A DNA stretch of 64,000 nt from UMGS1696 sp964623635 (GCA_964623635.1 CAZUUA010000003.1:62001-126000); one strand, 5' to 3'. Positions 52,698 to 61,834 are shown, counted from the stretch's first letter. Notes: a model not told the origin generated them from the letters alone. Program-made: numbers and translations.

Positions 52698-53432
52698 TTA
52701 TTCCTTTACAGCCTCCAAGGATTTGATGCACACGCCTTTTTCACTGAAGTTCCGCTCGTATTCGGTCATGATGTTGGACCCAGCCCGTTCGGAATGGTGC
52801 AGGTCTCTGGTGCAGAAGGTCATGTGCAGGGGGCTTTCGCCTATGGTTTCCAGAGAATAGTCAAAAAGAATGTCGTTATCCGTTTTGAACCGGAAGGCAC
52901 CTCCTGTCCGCAGTACACGGCAGTATTCCTTCAAAAAGATGGGACTGGTAAGTCGGCGGTCTGCGTAGCCCTTCTTGGGCCATGGATCGCTGAAGTTGGC
53001 GTAGATCACGTCCACAGATCCGTCCGGCAGATGGGACAGCACTTCCGCAGCGTCACCGATCACAAAACGCACGTTGCCCCGGTCGCACATGGGGATGTCC
53101 CAGCACTGGCCGTCCTTGTAGATGGTGCCGTCGGGAGCCTGCCAGCCGCCGTGGGTCGCCAACTTGCCCAAACCTCGGTCGCCGGCGTATTTCTCAGCGG
53201 CACACACCATCACATCGCTGATCTTTTCTACAGCAAGATAGTTGTGATCCGGTTGTGCCTGGGAGATACCGGTGATGAAGCCGCCTTTGCCGCAGCCGAT
53301 CTCGATGGCCAACGGTTGGTCTTTTTCGTAGTATGCGGCCAGGTCCGACCACTTTTCTTCCGTTTCGTGCAGAAAAAGTGCGCCAAGGGCTTCCAGTCTT
53401 TCATTTCCGTGTCGTTTTTTTCGCATTCTCAT
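52698..53432 (-). CDS. trmB: tRNA (guanine-N7) methyltransferase
   Basis: Methylates G46 in the variable loop of tRNAs, using S-adenosylmethionine. The 244-residue protein has the SAM motif AIEIGCGKGGFITG, then FVIGDAAEVL, DVIYANFSDPWPKKGYADRRLTSP (family signature) and TEYERNFSEKG at the end. Start ATG 53432 (MRMRKKRHGNERLEAL) has CGGAG at about 11 bases; an ATG two codons later is possible, but the long upstream frame is not. Its own promoter is upstream. Confidence 0.94.
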   Translation of the reverse strand: MRMRKKRHGNERLEALGALFLHETEEKWSDLAAYYEKDQPLAIEIGCGKGGFITGISQAQPDHNYLAVEKISDVMVCAAEKYAGDRGLGKLATHGGWQAPDGTIYKDGQCWDIPMCDRGNVRFVIGDAAEVLSHLPDGSVDVIYANFSDPWPKKGYADRRLTSPIFLKEYCRVLRTGGAFRFKTDNDILFDYSLETIGESPLHMTFCTRDLHHSERAGSNIMTEYERNFSEKGVCIKSLEAVKE

Positions 53433-53433
53433 A

Positions 53434-53462
53434 TTGATTATTTCTCCGTTTTTTGATAAAAT
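53434..53462 (+). promoter_or_regulatory. Candidate promoter of the HAAS-type membrane gene
   Basis: TTGATT, 17-bp spacer, TAAAAT on the plus strand; it would overlap the trmB start region and give a 120-nt leader. Confidence 0.4.
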
Positions 53463-53524
53463 ATAGCTATACGCATTTTCCATCCATTTTGGGGATCGTA
53501 CGCAGCATATGTGCCTACCCCTAT

Positions 53525-53553
53525 AGTATACCATGAAATATGGGAAATGTCTA
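53525..53553 (-). promoter_or_regulatory. Promoter of trmB
   Basis: TAGACA, 17-bp spacer, TATACT on the minus strand, about 93 bp before the start. Confidence 0.7.
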
Positions 53554-53587
53554 TTCCAAAATGTAAAAAAGGAGTGAAAAGCCTGTC

Positions 53588-54493
53588 ATGGAACTGGACC
53601 ATTTTCTGGAGGGTCTGAAAAATGCCCTGGTGGATCGTGGCATTCCACCGGAGGCAGCCGCCAAACACGTTACTGCGCTGGGTCGGACCTTCACCGCGGA
53701 CGACCTGACGGAGATCCAAGGCATTCGGTCACCTGCTGAGATCGGAGAGATCGCTGACAGCATTGCCGAGATCCTATATAAAAACAAAGCAGCCCGTACC
53801 GCTGCCAAAAACGGACAAAAGCCACCGGCGGAACCGTCATCGGCACCTATGGCCACAGCTGTGATGCCGTCCGTGGAGCCGCCAACACCAGATCCGATAC
53901 ATCCGGCAGAAAGAGCGATGGATGCCCTCTCCGCTGCACCTGTGGCATCGACCGGAGAGGATGCTGCGCCACGGTATGAACAACCCTCTCGACAGGAGCC
54001 GTCGTACAGCCACAGCGTGTCGCAGCCACAACAGCATTCCGCCGATTTCTTCCGCACACCCACGGAACGGGACAAGACCACCAAGGGTGTTGCCATCTTC
54101 TGGTCTGTGCTGGTCGTGACCCTGCCTGTCACCCTGACGCTGTTGGTCGCCATTTTGGCGCTGTTCGGTGCGACATTCCTGGGGATCATCCTTGCCATCA
54201 TTGGTCTGGTCGCCGGTATGATCGCTGTGGTAGCGGTCGGCTGCGGTCTGGCACTGGTGGGGATCATCTATGGGATCACGCAGCTCTTCTCCTTTGTGGC
54301 CGCTGGGCTGTACGAGATCGGGCTGGGCGTCATGATTGTTGGCGGTGCATTGCTCTCCGGTGTGATCCTGTACAATTTGGCCATCCGGTTCTTACCCTGG
54401 GTCATGAAGTGGCTGACGGTATTTTTCGTCTTCGTCTTCCACCGGCTCCGGAATCTGTTCTATCTGGCAAGAAGGGAGTGTTATAAGCTGTGA
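53588..54493 (+). CDS. HAAS/DUF1700-like membrane protein
   Basis: A 301-residue protein: an N-terminal helical domain (~1-65; LDHFLEGLKNALVDRGIPPEAAAKH) of the HAAS/DUF1700 type, a Pro/Ser/Ala-rich linker with PPTPD and QPQQH (~70-155), and four to five membrane helices (~165-285) with Gly- and Val-rich faces. DUF1700 proteins usually sit between a PadR regulator and a DUF4097 protein and are thought to act in envelope or stress control. Here the DUF4097-like gene follows directly with a 4-base overlap, but no PadR gene precedes it. The start has GGAGTG at 13 bases, which is far. Confidence 0.7.
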   Translation: MELDHFLEGLKNALVDRGIPPEAAAKHVTALGRTFTADDLTEIQGIRSPAEIGEIADSIAEILYKNKAARTAAKNGQKPPAEPSSAPMATAVMPSVEPPTPDPIHPAERAMDALSAAPVASTGEDAAPRYEQPSRQEPSYSHSVSQPQQHSADFFRTPTERDKTTKGVAIFWSVLVVTLPVTLTLLVAILALFGATFLGIILAIIGLVAGMIAVVAVGCGLALVGIIYGITQLFSFVAAGLYEIGLGVMIVGGALLSGVILYNLAIRFLPWVMKWLTVFFVFVFHRLRNLFYLARRECYKL

Positions 54494-55413
54494 GACCTGC
54501 CTCTATTATTTCTATGATCGTTGCGGTGCTGCTGATCGTGGCGGGGTTTGTGACCTGCCTGATTGCCAAAAATATGGCTGAGGCCGAGGGTCAGGCTCTG
54601 TTTGCGGAGACGAGAGATTATGGTCTGGTCAACACCATCGATCTGGCAGAGACCACCATCTCCAAATTGGATATCCGTGTCAGCGATGCGGATGTCCACA
54701 TTTACGGCGGCAGCGAGACCTCCTATATCGAAACGGTCAATTTCCGCGACAATTATTATTCCTGCAACACCTCCAACCGGGTCGTGACCTTTGACGAGGT
54801 GGCGGATGTGACCTCCATGCTGAAGTTCTGGGAAAATGGGATCTCCTTCAAGGGACTGCGGTATCTGCTGTCCTTTCAGAAGGAAGATGAGCCGGTGGGT
54901 GACAAGGTGCTCAACATCTATTTGGGTGGAGAGAATGTGGACCTGAAGATCGTGACCCTGACCGGCGAGAAATGCAATGTGTATCTGGAAAACATTTCCT
55001 ATGGAACGGAATACACCGTCACGCTGACCGATGGGACCCTATACAGCACCGACGCTTCTGCCACCACAGTCAATCTGGGCGGAGACAAGGTGGGACTGCA
55101 GATGCAAAACAGTACCTTTGGTACCTGCACCATCGACTGCACGGCGCTGACCATGGACATCGACAAAGGCATGATGCCGATGACGACGATCCAGTGCAAC
55201 ACGGTGGAGGCCAATATCACACCAAAGCAAACCGTTGGTTCCCTGAACTACAGTGTCAAGCTGGACAGCGGCTCTGTGACGGTCAATGGCAACGACCTGG
55301 GGACCGGGTTCACGCAGAATGCCTCCAGCAACAACAAGTTTACTCTGGAAGCCGTGAGTGGGCACGTGACCCTGACAGACCCGGTCACCGACTGGCCACC
55401 CACAGCCAATTGA
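54490..55413 (+). CDS. DUF4097-like surface-exposed beta-repeat protein
   Basis: A 307-residue protein with one N-terminal membrane helix (IISMIVAVLLIVAGFVTCLI) and a long repetitive beta domain outside the membrane, with strands such as ISKLDIRVSDADVHIYGGSE, ENVDLKIVTLTGEKCNVYL and TCTIDCTALTMDID, the pattern of DUF4097 putative adhesin folds. Start is GTG 54490, sharing GTGA with the stop of the preceding membrane gene; GGGAG lies 10 bases upstream. It likely forms a functional unit with that gene. Partner and ligand unknown. Confidence 0.72.
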   Translation: MRPASIISMIVAVLLIVAGFVTCLIAKNMAEAEGQALFAETRDYGLVNTIDLAETTISKLDIRVSDADVHIYGGSETSYIETVNFRDNYYSCNTSNRVVTFDEVADVTSMLKFWENGISFKGLRYLLSFQKEDEPVGDKVLNIYLGGENVDLKIVTLTGEKCNVYLENISYGTEYTVTLTDGTLYSTDASATTVNLGGDKVGLQMQNSTFGTCTIDCTALTMDIDKGMMPMTTIQCNTVEANITPKQTVGSLNYSVKLDSGSVTVNGNDLGTGFTQNASSNNKFTLEAVSGHVTLTDPVTDWPPTAN

Positions 55414-55490
55414 TTTTTCTGTGGCAATGCGAATCCATGCAAGATCACCGGAATCAGCGTTGCCCTGACATACGAAAGGACGTACAAAAA

Positions 55491-55745
55491 ATGAAATACT
55501 ACACGTACAAAACAAAAGGCACCTGTTCTTCGCAGATCGATTTTGCCCTGGAAGATGGGATCGTTAAGAACGTCAAGTACACCGGTGGATGTAACGGAAA
55601 CCTGAAGGCCATCAGTAAGCTGGTGGAGGGTATGGAAGCTTCCCGTGTGATCGAGCTGCTGCGAGGCAACACCTGTGGGTTCAAGCCGACCTCCTGCGGT
55701 GACCAGCTGGCTGTGGCTCTGGAAGAAGCGCTGGCACAGGCATAA
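55491..55745 (+). CDS. TSCPD domain protein (TIGR03905-like)
   Basis: An 84-residue protein with YKTKGTCSSQIDF, GGCNGNLKAISKLVEGM and LRGNTCGFKPTSCGDQLAVAL, which is the TSCPD fold also found at the end of some ribonucleotide reductases. The Cys and Gly residues are placed for a metal or redox site, but function is unknown. ATG 55491 has AAAGGA at 10 bases. It lies 77 bp after the DUF4097-like gene and ends in a strong terminator. Confidence 0.88.
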   Translation: MKYYTYKTKGTCSSQIDFALEDGIVKNVKYTGGCNGNLKAISKLVEGMEASRVIELLRGNTCGFKPTSCGDQLAVALEEALAQA

Positions 55746-55772
55746 CGCTGATTGTAAACGGAATTGAATAAG

Positions 55773-55823
55773 AAAAAGTCTGTTGTCCTTCCCTGTTCTG
55801 TGGGAAAGGCAGCAGACTTTTTT
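55773..55823. terminator. Bidirectional terminator
   Basis: AAAAGTCTG..CCTTCCC pairs with GGGAAAGG..CAGACTTTT; T or A runs flank both sides. It serves the TSCPD gene and probably the GH110-like gene. Confidence 0.8.
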
Positions 55824-55882
55824 GTTTCCATCAAGGCATCCCCGCACAATTCTGATGGTACAGATGCAAGTTCAGTGGTGCC

Positions 55883-57565
55883 TTAGATCGTCTTGGGTTC
55901 TTCGATGGTGGTGTTCGTGCAATTTTCCGTTACGATGGCTTGTCCTACCGGGTGCGACGGCAGGGTCAGGTCTTCGGTGTAGATATTGTCCCGGAACGTC
56001 AGACCGTCGGCATAGCGAGCATACAGGAACCGCTTTTCGTGGAGCCGGAAGTGGTTGTGCTCGATGGTGATGCCGTGGTGGTAGTGCTGACCGACATTTT
56101 CCCGAACGGCCGGGCAAATGGTCACCACGTAGCCACCGGCGTAGGCTGCGTCGGCGAAGTTGTTGTTCCGAATGGTCACATCGCACACCGGGCCGCTTTC
56201 GTACCAGCTGTTGGCGTCTCCGGCACACTCGATGGCGCAGTTCATGTTGTAGAAGGTGCAGTTCTCCACCAGTACCTTTTTACAGGTGGTCAGAAGGAAG
56301 CCACGGGGTCTGTTATTGCCGCAGGTACAGCCATCCAGATGGACAGAGGGCATACGGGTGTGATTCTCGATCACGTGATCCTTCTGCAGAGATTCCGGCA
56401 GGTTCTGAGCTACCGTCAGCTGCAGATTTTCGCCGGACAGCAGCTTCGCATCGGTGACGGTCAGATCGCAGTACGGCAGCATGGTCTGGTTGTCCACCAG
56501 GCGTACGATATCGCCGGGACGGTACAGGTTGATGCCGCGCTGCTGGAAATGGCCGTAGCGCAGGAGCAGGGTGTGCGCATCCAGCTTGTCTTCCACGATG
56601 GTGTAGATGCCGTGGAAGTTGCCGGCGTCGTCCAGCATAGAGGTGAAGGTGCAATCCTTGTAGGTGATCTGGCCGGTGCAGTTGACAAAGTGGGTAGCGT
56701 CGGCACTGACGGACAGGACTCTGCCGGAACCGGGGCGTACACGGCAGTTGACTCGTTCCAGGCTGATGTTTTCGGAACACTGCCCGATGACACCCATGGC
56801 GGCGGTGTGGTACAGCTCTATGTCGGTCAGGGTGACGTTCTTGGAATCGGTGATGAAGATACCGGGGTTATGCCGTCCTCCAAAGGTGCAGACCCACCAG
56901 TTGCCCACGGTATGGGTATAGCCGATGCTACCATGGAGACGGATGGTATTTTCGCTGATCTGCTCGGCGGTGAAGTAGCGGTACATACTGGCCAAAAAGT
57001 CCTGCTCCACTTCACCCAGCACGGTGAAATAGGGGTACAGATACGGAGAGGGTCTGCCGTTGTCGTCAAATTCGGTGACCAGCACACGGTATTCCAGGCT
57101 TTCCCAACCGTCCTCCGGCGAATAGAAGCACAGCTTGCCGTCCTTGAGCTTGCAGGCAAAGGTGTCGCCGTCAAAGGTCAGGTCTGTGAAATCGGCACCG
57201 GCCGCCGTGATCCTTGCCTGGGTGAAGAAGGGATTGCGGTAATCCACGTGCAGGTTCCGGATGGCGATGTTTTCCGCTTCGTCCAGTACAAATGGCGTGA
57301 CGGCGCCGTGGAACATGAGCTCTGCTCCTTCGCCATCGATGGTCAGGTCATGCTTGCCACGGAGGTCAAAGGCGATGTGTTTGTCGCTGTAGTCGTTGTT
57401 GGACACGTAGTAGGGACGCACCACGGTATGCTCCGGGTACACGTGGATGGTACCACCGCCAAGACACAGGGTATCACCCGGTTTACAGTCGGCCAGTGCA
57501 GCCCGGATCGCTTCTGCGGCATCCTTTTTGTCGGGTGCCAGATACTGTTTCAGCTCGATCTTCAT
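55883..57565 (-). CDS. GH110-like alpha-galactosidase, right-handed beta-helix
   Basis: A 560-residue protein with many short, evenly spaced strands of a parallel beta-helix (NVTLTDIELYH, ISLERVNCRV, VLVENCTFYNMNCAIECAGD, VTIRNNNF). The start (YYVSNNDYSDKHIAFDLRGKHDLTIDGEGAELMFHG) strongly resembles what I remember of family 110 alpha-1,3-galactosidases, which act on blood-group-B-type or linear alpha-galactosyl ends. No signal peptide is visible, so it would act on imported sugars. Start has TAGGAG at 7-8 bases. Downstream of an MFS transporter in the same direction, which may bring in the substrate. A broader pectate-lyase-like assignment remains possible. Confidence 0.75.
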   Translation of the reverse strand: MKIELKQYLAPDKKDAAEAIRAALADCKPGDTLCLGGGTIHVYPEHTVVRPYYVSNNDYSDKHIAFDLRGKHDLTIDGEGAELMFHGAVTPFVLDEAENIAIRNLHVDYRNPFFTQARITAAGADFTDLTFDGDTFACKLKDGKLCFYSPEDGWESLEYRVLVTEFDDNGRPSPYLYPYFTVLGEVEQDFLASMYRYFTAEQISENTIRLHGSIGYTHTVGNWWVCTFGGRHNPGIFITDSKNVTLTDIELYHTAAMGVIGQCSENISLERVNCRVRPGSGRVLSVSADATHFVNCTGQITYKDCTFTSMLDDAGNFHGIYTIVEDKLDAHTLLLRYGHFQQRGINLYRPGDIVRLVDNQTMLPYCDLTVTDAKLLSGENLQLTVAQNLPESLQKDHVIENHTRMPSVHLDGCTCGNNRPRGFLLTTCKKVLVENCTFYNMNCAIECAGDANSWYESGPVCDVTIRNNNFADAAYAGGYVVTICPAVRENVGQHYHHGITIEHNHFRLHEKRFLYARYADGLTFRDNIYTEDLTLPSHPVGQAIVTENCTNTTIEEPKTI

Positions 57566-57666
57566 GTTGTTTCTCCTATCTTTTTTACGTTCATGTCAGA
57601 AAACGCAGAGCCGATCTGATCTATGCTGCGGTTCTACGTCTTCGTATGCGTTTTATTCTGTTTCAG

Positions 57667-58923
57667 TCAACGCTGATCAGCGTTCACTTCGCTTTCCGAA
57701 TCCTGCAGCTTTTTCATAATAGACAGCAGCACCACCAGGATTGCCGGGAACACGATGGCAGCAAGGATACCATAGCGGATGGCCTGGCTTTCCACGTTGG
57801 CACCTGTGACCGAAGCGGTGTACAGATCAGAAACCATGCCGGTGATCCAGGGACCCAGAGAGCAGCCGATGTCGCCGCCCAGTGCCAGCATACTGAACAT
57901 GACCGGTCCTGCCTGATAGTGGTATTTCTTCGATGTGTAGGACAGCACGCCCGGCCACATCATGCTGACGCCCAGACCGCACACCGCACAGCCCAGCAGC
58001 GAGAACACCGGGATCGGCACGAATACGGTCACCAGGTAACAGCCCACTGTCAAGGTCGCACAGAAAAACAGCGCCTTTTCGATGTTGATCCGCTCTTCGC
58101 CCAGAATGCCGTATGCGGTTCTGCCGATGCCCATGAACAGTGCAAACAGGCATGGCCCCAGCAGGTCACCCAGCACTTTGGATACGCCCAATGCCCGTTC
58201 GGCAAAGAGAGACGCCCACTGTGCCATAGCCTGCTCCGAGGCACCGCCACAGATCATCATAAGCAGTGCCACAATGAAGACAGGCGAGCGCAGGAATTTC
58301 CCGATACCACCACTCTTTTGTTCCTCCGATACTTCCACGATGGGAACACGCAGGAAATTGAACAGGTTCACAAAGGGGATCAGTGCCCACACCAGGGGGA
58401 TCCACTGCCAATAGTCGTTGCCAATGACCGCCAGAAGCACGGTGGACACGATCACCACCAGCACCTGTCCCCAGGAATAAAAGGCGTGCAGCAGGCTCAT
58501 GGCAGAGGCCTTGGCATCTCCCGGCAGTGCGTCCACGATGGGACTAATGACCACCTCGGTCAGGCCGCCGCCGATGGAATACAATACGACCGCAATGAGG
58601 ATACCGGTGAACGGATCCATGACTTTGGGCAAGATGGCCAGCAGCACCAGACCGACCACGGAAAAACCATGGGCCAGCACGGCGCATTTTCGATAGCCCA
58701 GAATGGGAGTCAGCTTGATCATGGTGGCGTCGGTGGCGATCTGCACCACAAACGTCACCAGCACCAGGTTGGCCAGATCCATATAGGATACGCCGAAGTC
58801 GTTCTGGAAGATCACGAAAAACAGCGGTGCCAGATTCACGACGATGGCCTGGGTGATGTAGCCAAGATAACAGGCGTGCAGCGTAGAGGTATATTTGGAT
58901 CTTGTTTTTTGCATTTTTGTCAT
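57667..58923 (-). CDS. MFS transporter, probably for sugars
   Basis: A 418-residue membrane protein with twelve predicted helices in two halves (IGKFLRSPVFIVALLMMICGG begins the second). The first half ends in a GGGLTEVVISPIVDALPG motif and SLLHAFYSWGQ, features of FucP/YfkF-like sugar porters in the MFS family. Start has AAAGGAG at 4-5 bases. It lies 40 bp after the spoIID-type gene and 101 bp before the GH110-like gene, suggesting import of a galactosyl sugar; substrate not shown. Confidence 0.8.
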   Translation of the reverse strand: MTKMQKTRSKYTSTLHACYLGYITQAIVVNLAPLFFVIFQNDFGVSYMDLANLVLVTFVVQIATDATMIKLTPILGYRKCAVLAHGFSVVGLVLLAILPKVMDPFTGILIAVVLYSIGGGLTEVVISPIVDALPGDAKASAMSLLHAFYSWGQVLVVIVSTVLLAVIGNDYWQWIPLVWALIPFVNLFNFLRVPIVEVSEEQKSGGIGKFLRSPVFIVALLMMICGGASEQAMAQWASLFAERALGVSKVLGDLLGPCLFALFMGIGRTAYGILGEERINIEKALFFCATLTVGCYLVTVFVPIPVFSLLGCAVCGLGVSMMWPGVLSYTSKKYHYQAGPVMFSMLALGGDIGCSLGPWITGMVSDLYTASVTGANVESQAIRYGILAAIVFPAILVVLLSIMKKLQDSESEVNADQR

Positions 58924-58963
58924 AATCTCCTTTGGTCAGGGGAAAACGGTTCGCTCTCGTTTC

Positions 58964-61102
58964 TCAGCGGCGATACCCCTCGGTCGTGCGATAGTCCACC
59001 AGCGATATGCCGTCGAAATAGGATTCCAGGATATTACGATAGGCATACCCCAGGTTTGCCAAATCGTAGGCGCCGTATTGGCTGATGCCGACACCATGTC
59101 CCCAGCCTTTGCCTACAAAGATAAAGTTGTTTGTGTTTTCAGCATATGCCACCTTGTGCAGAATGGTCTCTGTGGAGGTAGACAGTGTTTCGGTCACGTG
59201 TACCTCTTCCACCTTTGGTTCCTCTTTTTTGACCACCACTTCTTCTCCGGTGAAGGCACTGGCGCATTCGCTGGACAGCACGAAGATATCCGAACGCTCG
59301 TAGACCTGTTCCCCTTCTGCAGACAGGAGCGTCACAGAGAAATCGATGTCGGACACACACTCTTCTGCGGCTGTCAGCACATGGTAGCCGTACAGCGTGG
59401 TGTAGCCGTAGTCTTTGTCGTAATCATAGGCCGCTTTGGTAGTCGAGACGTATGTTTCGGCCGGTGTTGGTTCTGCCACGGTCGGTTCGGTGGTTTCGGC
59501 TTTTGTGGATCGGGTAGTTGTCGCAGGAACGGTCGTGATTTCGATCACCTGCTCGGTATATTCCACCTTTCCCTTGCCTACCACAAAATTGGCGCTCTTG
59601 ACATTGGGTGTCAGCGACATACGCACGTTGTCGGTACCGGTGATCTGGGTCACGCTGCCACTGCTGTCGGTGACCTTTAGTACCTTTACATACGTAGAGT
59701 TTTCGGCATAGGCGGCGATCTCCACATTGGTGACGGTGCCACGGATATTGTGTCCGGCCTTCCGCAGCCGCTCGGTCAGCTCAGCCGGGGTCATCTCCAC
59801 GATCCAGAAGGCGTTTTCGTGGTTCATATAATCTTCCCACGGGGTCTCCTTGGCCTGCAGATAGGGGATGTCACCACCCCAGGCATCTTTGGCACTGACG
59901 GTCGTGCCGCCCATACTGGACGAATAGTAGGCATCCACGATCTCGCCGCCGTAGGTCATGACCTGTCCGGCCGTCTCTTTGACAGCGGTCATCACGTTCC
60001 GGTTGATCCGGCCGGCACCCTTGTACACCTGGCAATGGGCGTTGTTGCACATATCCACATCGGTACCGGTGTGTCGTTCGGCGTGGGTCAGGGTATAGGA
60101 ACGCACCACGATGGCAAAGGCCTTCAGTGTCTCCAGAGGCCAGGTGTTGGAGATCTCATAGGGCAGCACACCGGCCACATAGGCTTCCAGGGGCAGGATA
60201 TTGGTCAGAGCAACGCCGTTTCTGGAACCGCTCTGGTACCGGCTGAACACGAAGGTCCCATCGTACACATTGGCGGCCGGGGTCTTGAGCCAACGATTGC
60301 CATTCGCATCCTGTTTGCCCTGCAGACCAAGCTCAGTCTCGCCGCCGCAGTCGTACTCGAATAAGATCGCATCGGTCTGGGGATCCAGGACGGACACGGA
60401 GGTAGCGCTGGCACCGGTGGCGTACACAGTCTCATTGGGGTACAGCTTGCCAACAGTATCTGCCCATTGCTCGGCTTCGGAGCGGGTCGTGAAGGCACCC
60501 ACACGGATGGTATAGCCGGAGTACACGTATGCCGGGATCACAGCCAGTCCATAGCCGGACAAAGCCTGTTTTACGGCAGAAAGCAATGTGGTATATTCAT
60601 CCTTTGTATATTTATCGCAGTCGATCTGCACATGATAACCGCCAATGACCGCATCGTAGGCGCTGGATGCCATGGAATAGGTCATGTTCCGCTTGGACAG
60701 ATTGCCATCGTTGGCTACGGCCACCTTGGTCTCACTTAGCTCCCAGATGGGTGTGAAAGTGCAGTCTCCTGTGGTCTCTGCGATGCCGATGATGAAGCCT
60801 GCCGTAGAGGTGACCTCAAAGCTGACCGTCACGCTCTCTCCCATCATGAGTCCCACACGAACAGGAACATCCCCGCTGTCCATAAGCGAGGATGTATCCT
60901 GTATCGTTGTTCCCTGCACCACATCGGCGGCGTACACAGAGGCCGACGACACAGAGAGCGTCATCAGATAAATGGCATAATAAGTAGCGCCGGCTACCAT
61001 CAGGATCGCCAAAAACATGGCCAGGATCCGCATAGCCAATTTCTTTTTTTCTTCCCGTGTGCGCTTCTTACGGGATGTTTTTTCAGGTTGCTGATTCGAC
61101 AA
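58964..61102 (-). CDS. SpoIID/LytB domain protein with SPOR-like region
   Basis: A 712-residue envelope protein: a basic N-terminus, one membrane helix (~24-50), a SPOR-like peptidoglycan-binding region (~155-230; GYTIRVGAFTTRSEAEQWA), then a SpoIID lytic transglycosylase domain (~300-560) with ILPLEAYVAGVLPYE (catalytic Glu316), the zinc cysteines in CNNAHCQVYKG (Cys352, Cys357), SSSMGGTT and AWGGDIPYL. It is twice the size of classic SpoIID (~340). The domain carries Thr/Glu-rich spacer (~520-580) before an ending GHGVGISQYGA, also typical. Start is TTG 61102 with AAGGAG at 9-10 bases; it overlaps the preceding gene by 20 bp. Confidence 0.88.
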   Translation of the reverse strand: MSNQQPEKTSRKKRTREEKKKLAMRILAMFLAILMVAGATYYAIYLMTLSVSSASVYAADVVQGTTIQDTSSLMDSGDVPVRVGLMMGESVTVSFEVTSTAGFIIGIAETTGDCTFTPIWELSETKVAVANDGNLSKRNMTYSMASSAYDAVIGGYHVQIDCDKYTKDEYTTLLSAVKQALSGYGLAVIPAYVYSGYTIRVGAFTTRSEAEQWADTVGKLYPNETVYATGASATSVSVLDPQTDAILFEYDCGGETELGLQGKQDANGNRWLKTPAANVYDGTFVFSRYQSGSRNGVALTNILPLEAYVAGVLPYEISNTWPLETLKAFAIVVRSYTLTHAERHTGTDVDMCNNAHCQVYKGAGRINRNVMTAVKETAGQVMTYGGEIVDAYYSSSMGGTTVSAKDAWGGDIPYLQAKETPWEDYMNHENAFWIVEMTPAELTERLRKAGHNIRGTVTNVEIAAYAENSTYVKVLKVTDSSGSVTQITGTDNVRMSLTPNVKSANFVVGKGKVEYTEQVIEITTVPATTTRSTKAETTEPTVAEPTPAETYVSTTKAAYDYDKDYGYTTLYGYHVLTAAEECVSDIDFSVTLLSAEGEQVYERSDIFVLSSECASAFTGEEVVVKKEEPKVEEVHVTETLSTSTETILHKVAYAENTNNFIFVGKGWGHGVGISQYGAYDLANLGYAYRNILESYFDGISLVDYRTTEGYRR

Positions 61103-61634
61103 GGCTGTATTCTCCTTTCACCATGATATATACGGTCTGGGCCGTTGCCATGATCCCACGTCCGTCTCCTCTAGGGATCAGGCACATATGGTTGATGGTC
61201 AGGTTTTCCCCATTATAGATCTCGGCGCCTTCCGTATAATCGGAAATGCCCTGGGTCGCATTGGGTGCGATGCAGATGGCAGCACCGGAACGCAGCAGGA
61301 TATCGATGGGTCCTTCGGCAAACAGGCAGTCGCCATACTTCATCTCGATCACTTCATAGGTAACGCCTACAGTCGATGCGGTGGTGTCGGGTGCAGGTTC
61401 GGTCTCTGCAGGTGCATAGGAGCCGCCGGACAGTGCATCGATCTTGGCCTCCAATGCGGCGATCTTCACTTCATATTCTTTTACCAAATTGGGACGGAAC
61501 ACCTCTGTCAGGTAGCTCAGAGAAATGATCGGGTCTTCCGAGCTGTCATAGGAGGCCGCCAGCACCGTGACGGTCAGCGCCGACAGCAGCGCCAAAACAC
61601 CGCAGAGCCATTTGTATCCGGTATGTTTTTTCAT
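61083..61634 (-). CDS. Small secreted or membrane-anchored protein
   Basis: A 183-residue protein with a signal-anchor or signal peptide (KWLCGVLALLSALTVTVLAA), a short coiled coil (VKEYEVKIAALEAKIDALSGG), a Pro/Thr linker and a compact C-terminal domain (GVTYEVIEMKYGDCLFAEGPIDILLRSG ... MCLIPRGDGRG). I do not recognise the family; the C-terminal part looks like a small beta-domain. ATG 61634 has AAAGG at 9 bases; the longer frame is unlikely. Its stop lies inside the spoIID-type gene, so the two are coupled and probably work together at the envelope. Confidence 0.7.
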   Translation of the reverse strand: MKKHTGYKWLCGVLALLSALTVTVLAASYDSSEDPIISLSYLTEVFRPNLVKEYEVKIAALEAKIDALSGGSYAPAETEPAPDTTASTVGVTYEVIEMKYGDCLFAEGPIDILLRSGAAICIAPNATQGISDYTEGAEIYNGENLTINHMCLIPRGDGRGIMATAQTVYIMVKGEYSLVESAT

Positions 61635-61736
61635 AAGTATCAAACCTTTCAAATATAAAAGACGCTTCTCTGGAAGACGTTTTTTGTCGGCGACAGCAGA
61701 TCCGCACGGCACCGGTCTTCCGCATTCACATCCTTT

Positions 61737-61765
61737 ATTATACCGGAAATCCCACAAAAAAGCAA
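61737..61765 (-). promoter_or_regulatory. Promoter of the secreted protein-spoIID operon
   Basis: TTGCTT, 17-bp spacer, TATAAT on the minus strand. Its -35 lies within the terminator of the topoisomerase gene. Confidence 0.7.
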
Positions 61766-61807
61766 GAGCGGCAAGCATATGTTCACACCGAATTTACACT
61801 TGCCGCT
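61755..61807 (-). terminator. Terminator of the topoisomerase A gene
   Basis: AGCGGCAAG pairs with CTTGCCGCT around a 28-nt loop; CTTGCTTTTTT follows on the minus strand. Confidence 0.8.
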
Positions 61808-61834
61808 GTTTTTGTGTCCCGCAGGGGGATGTAT

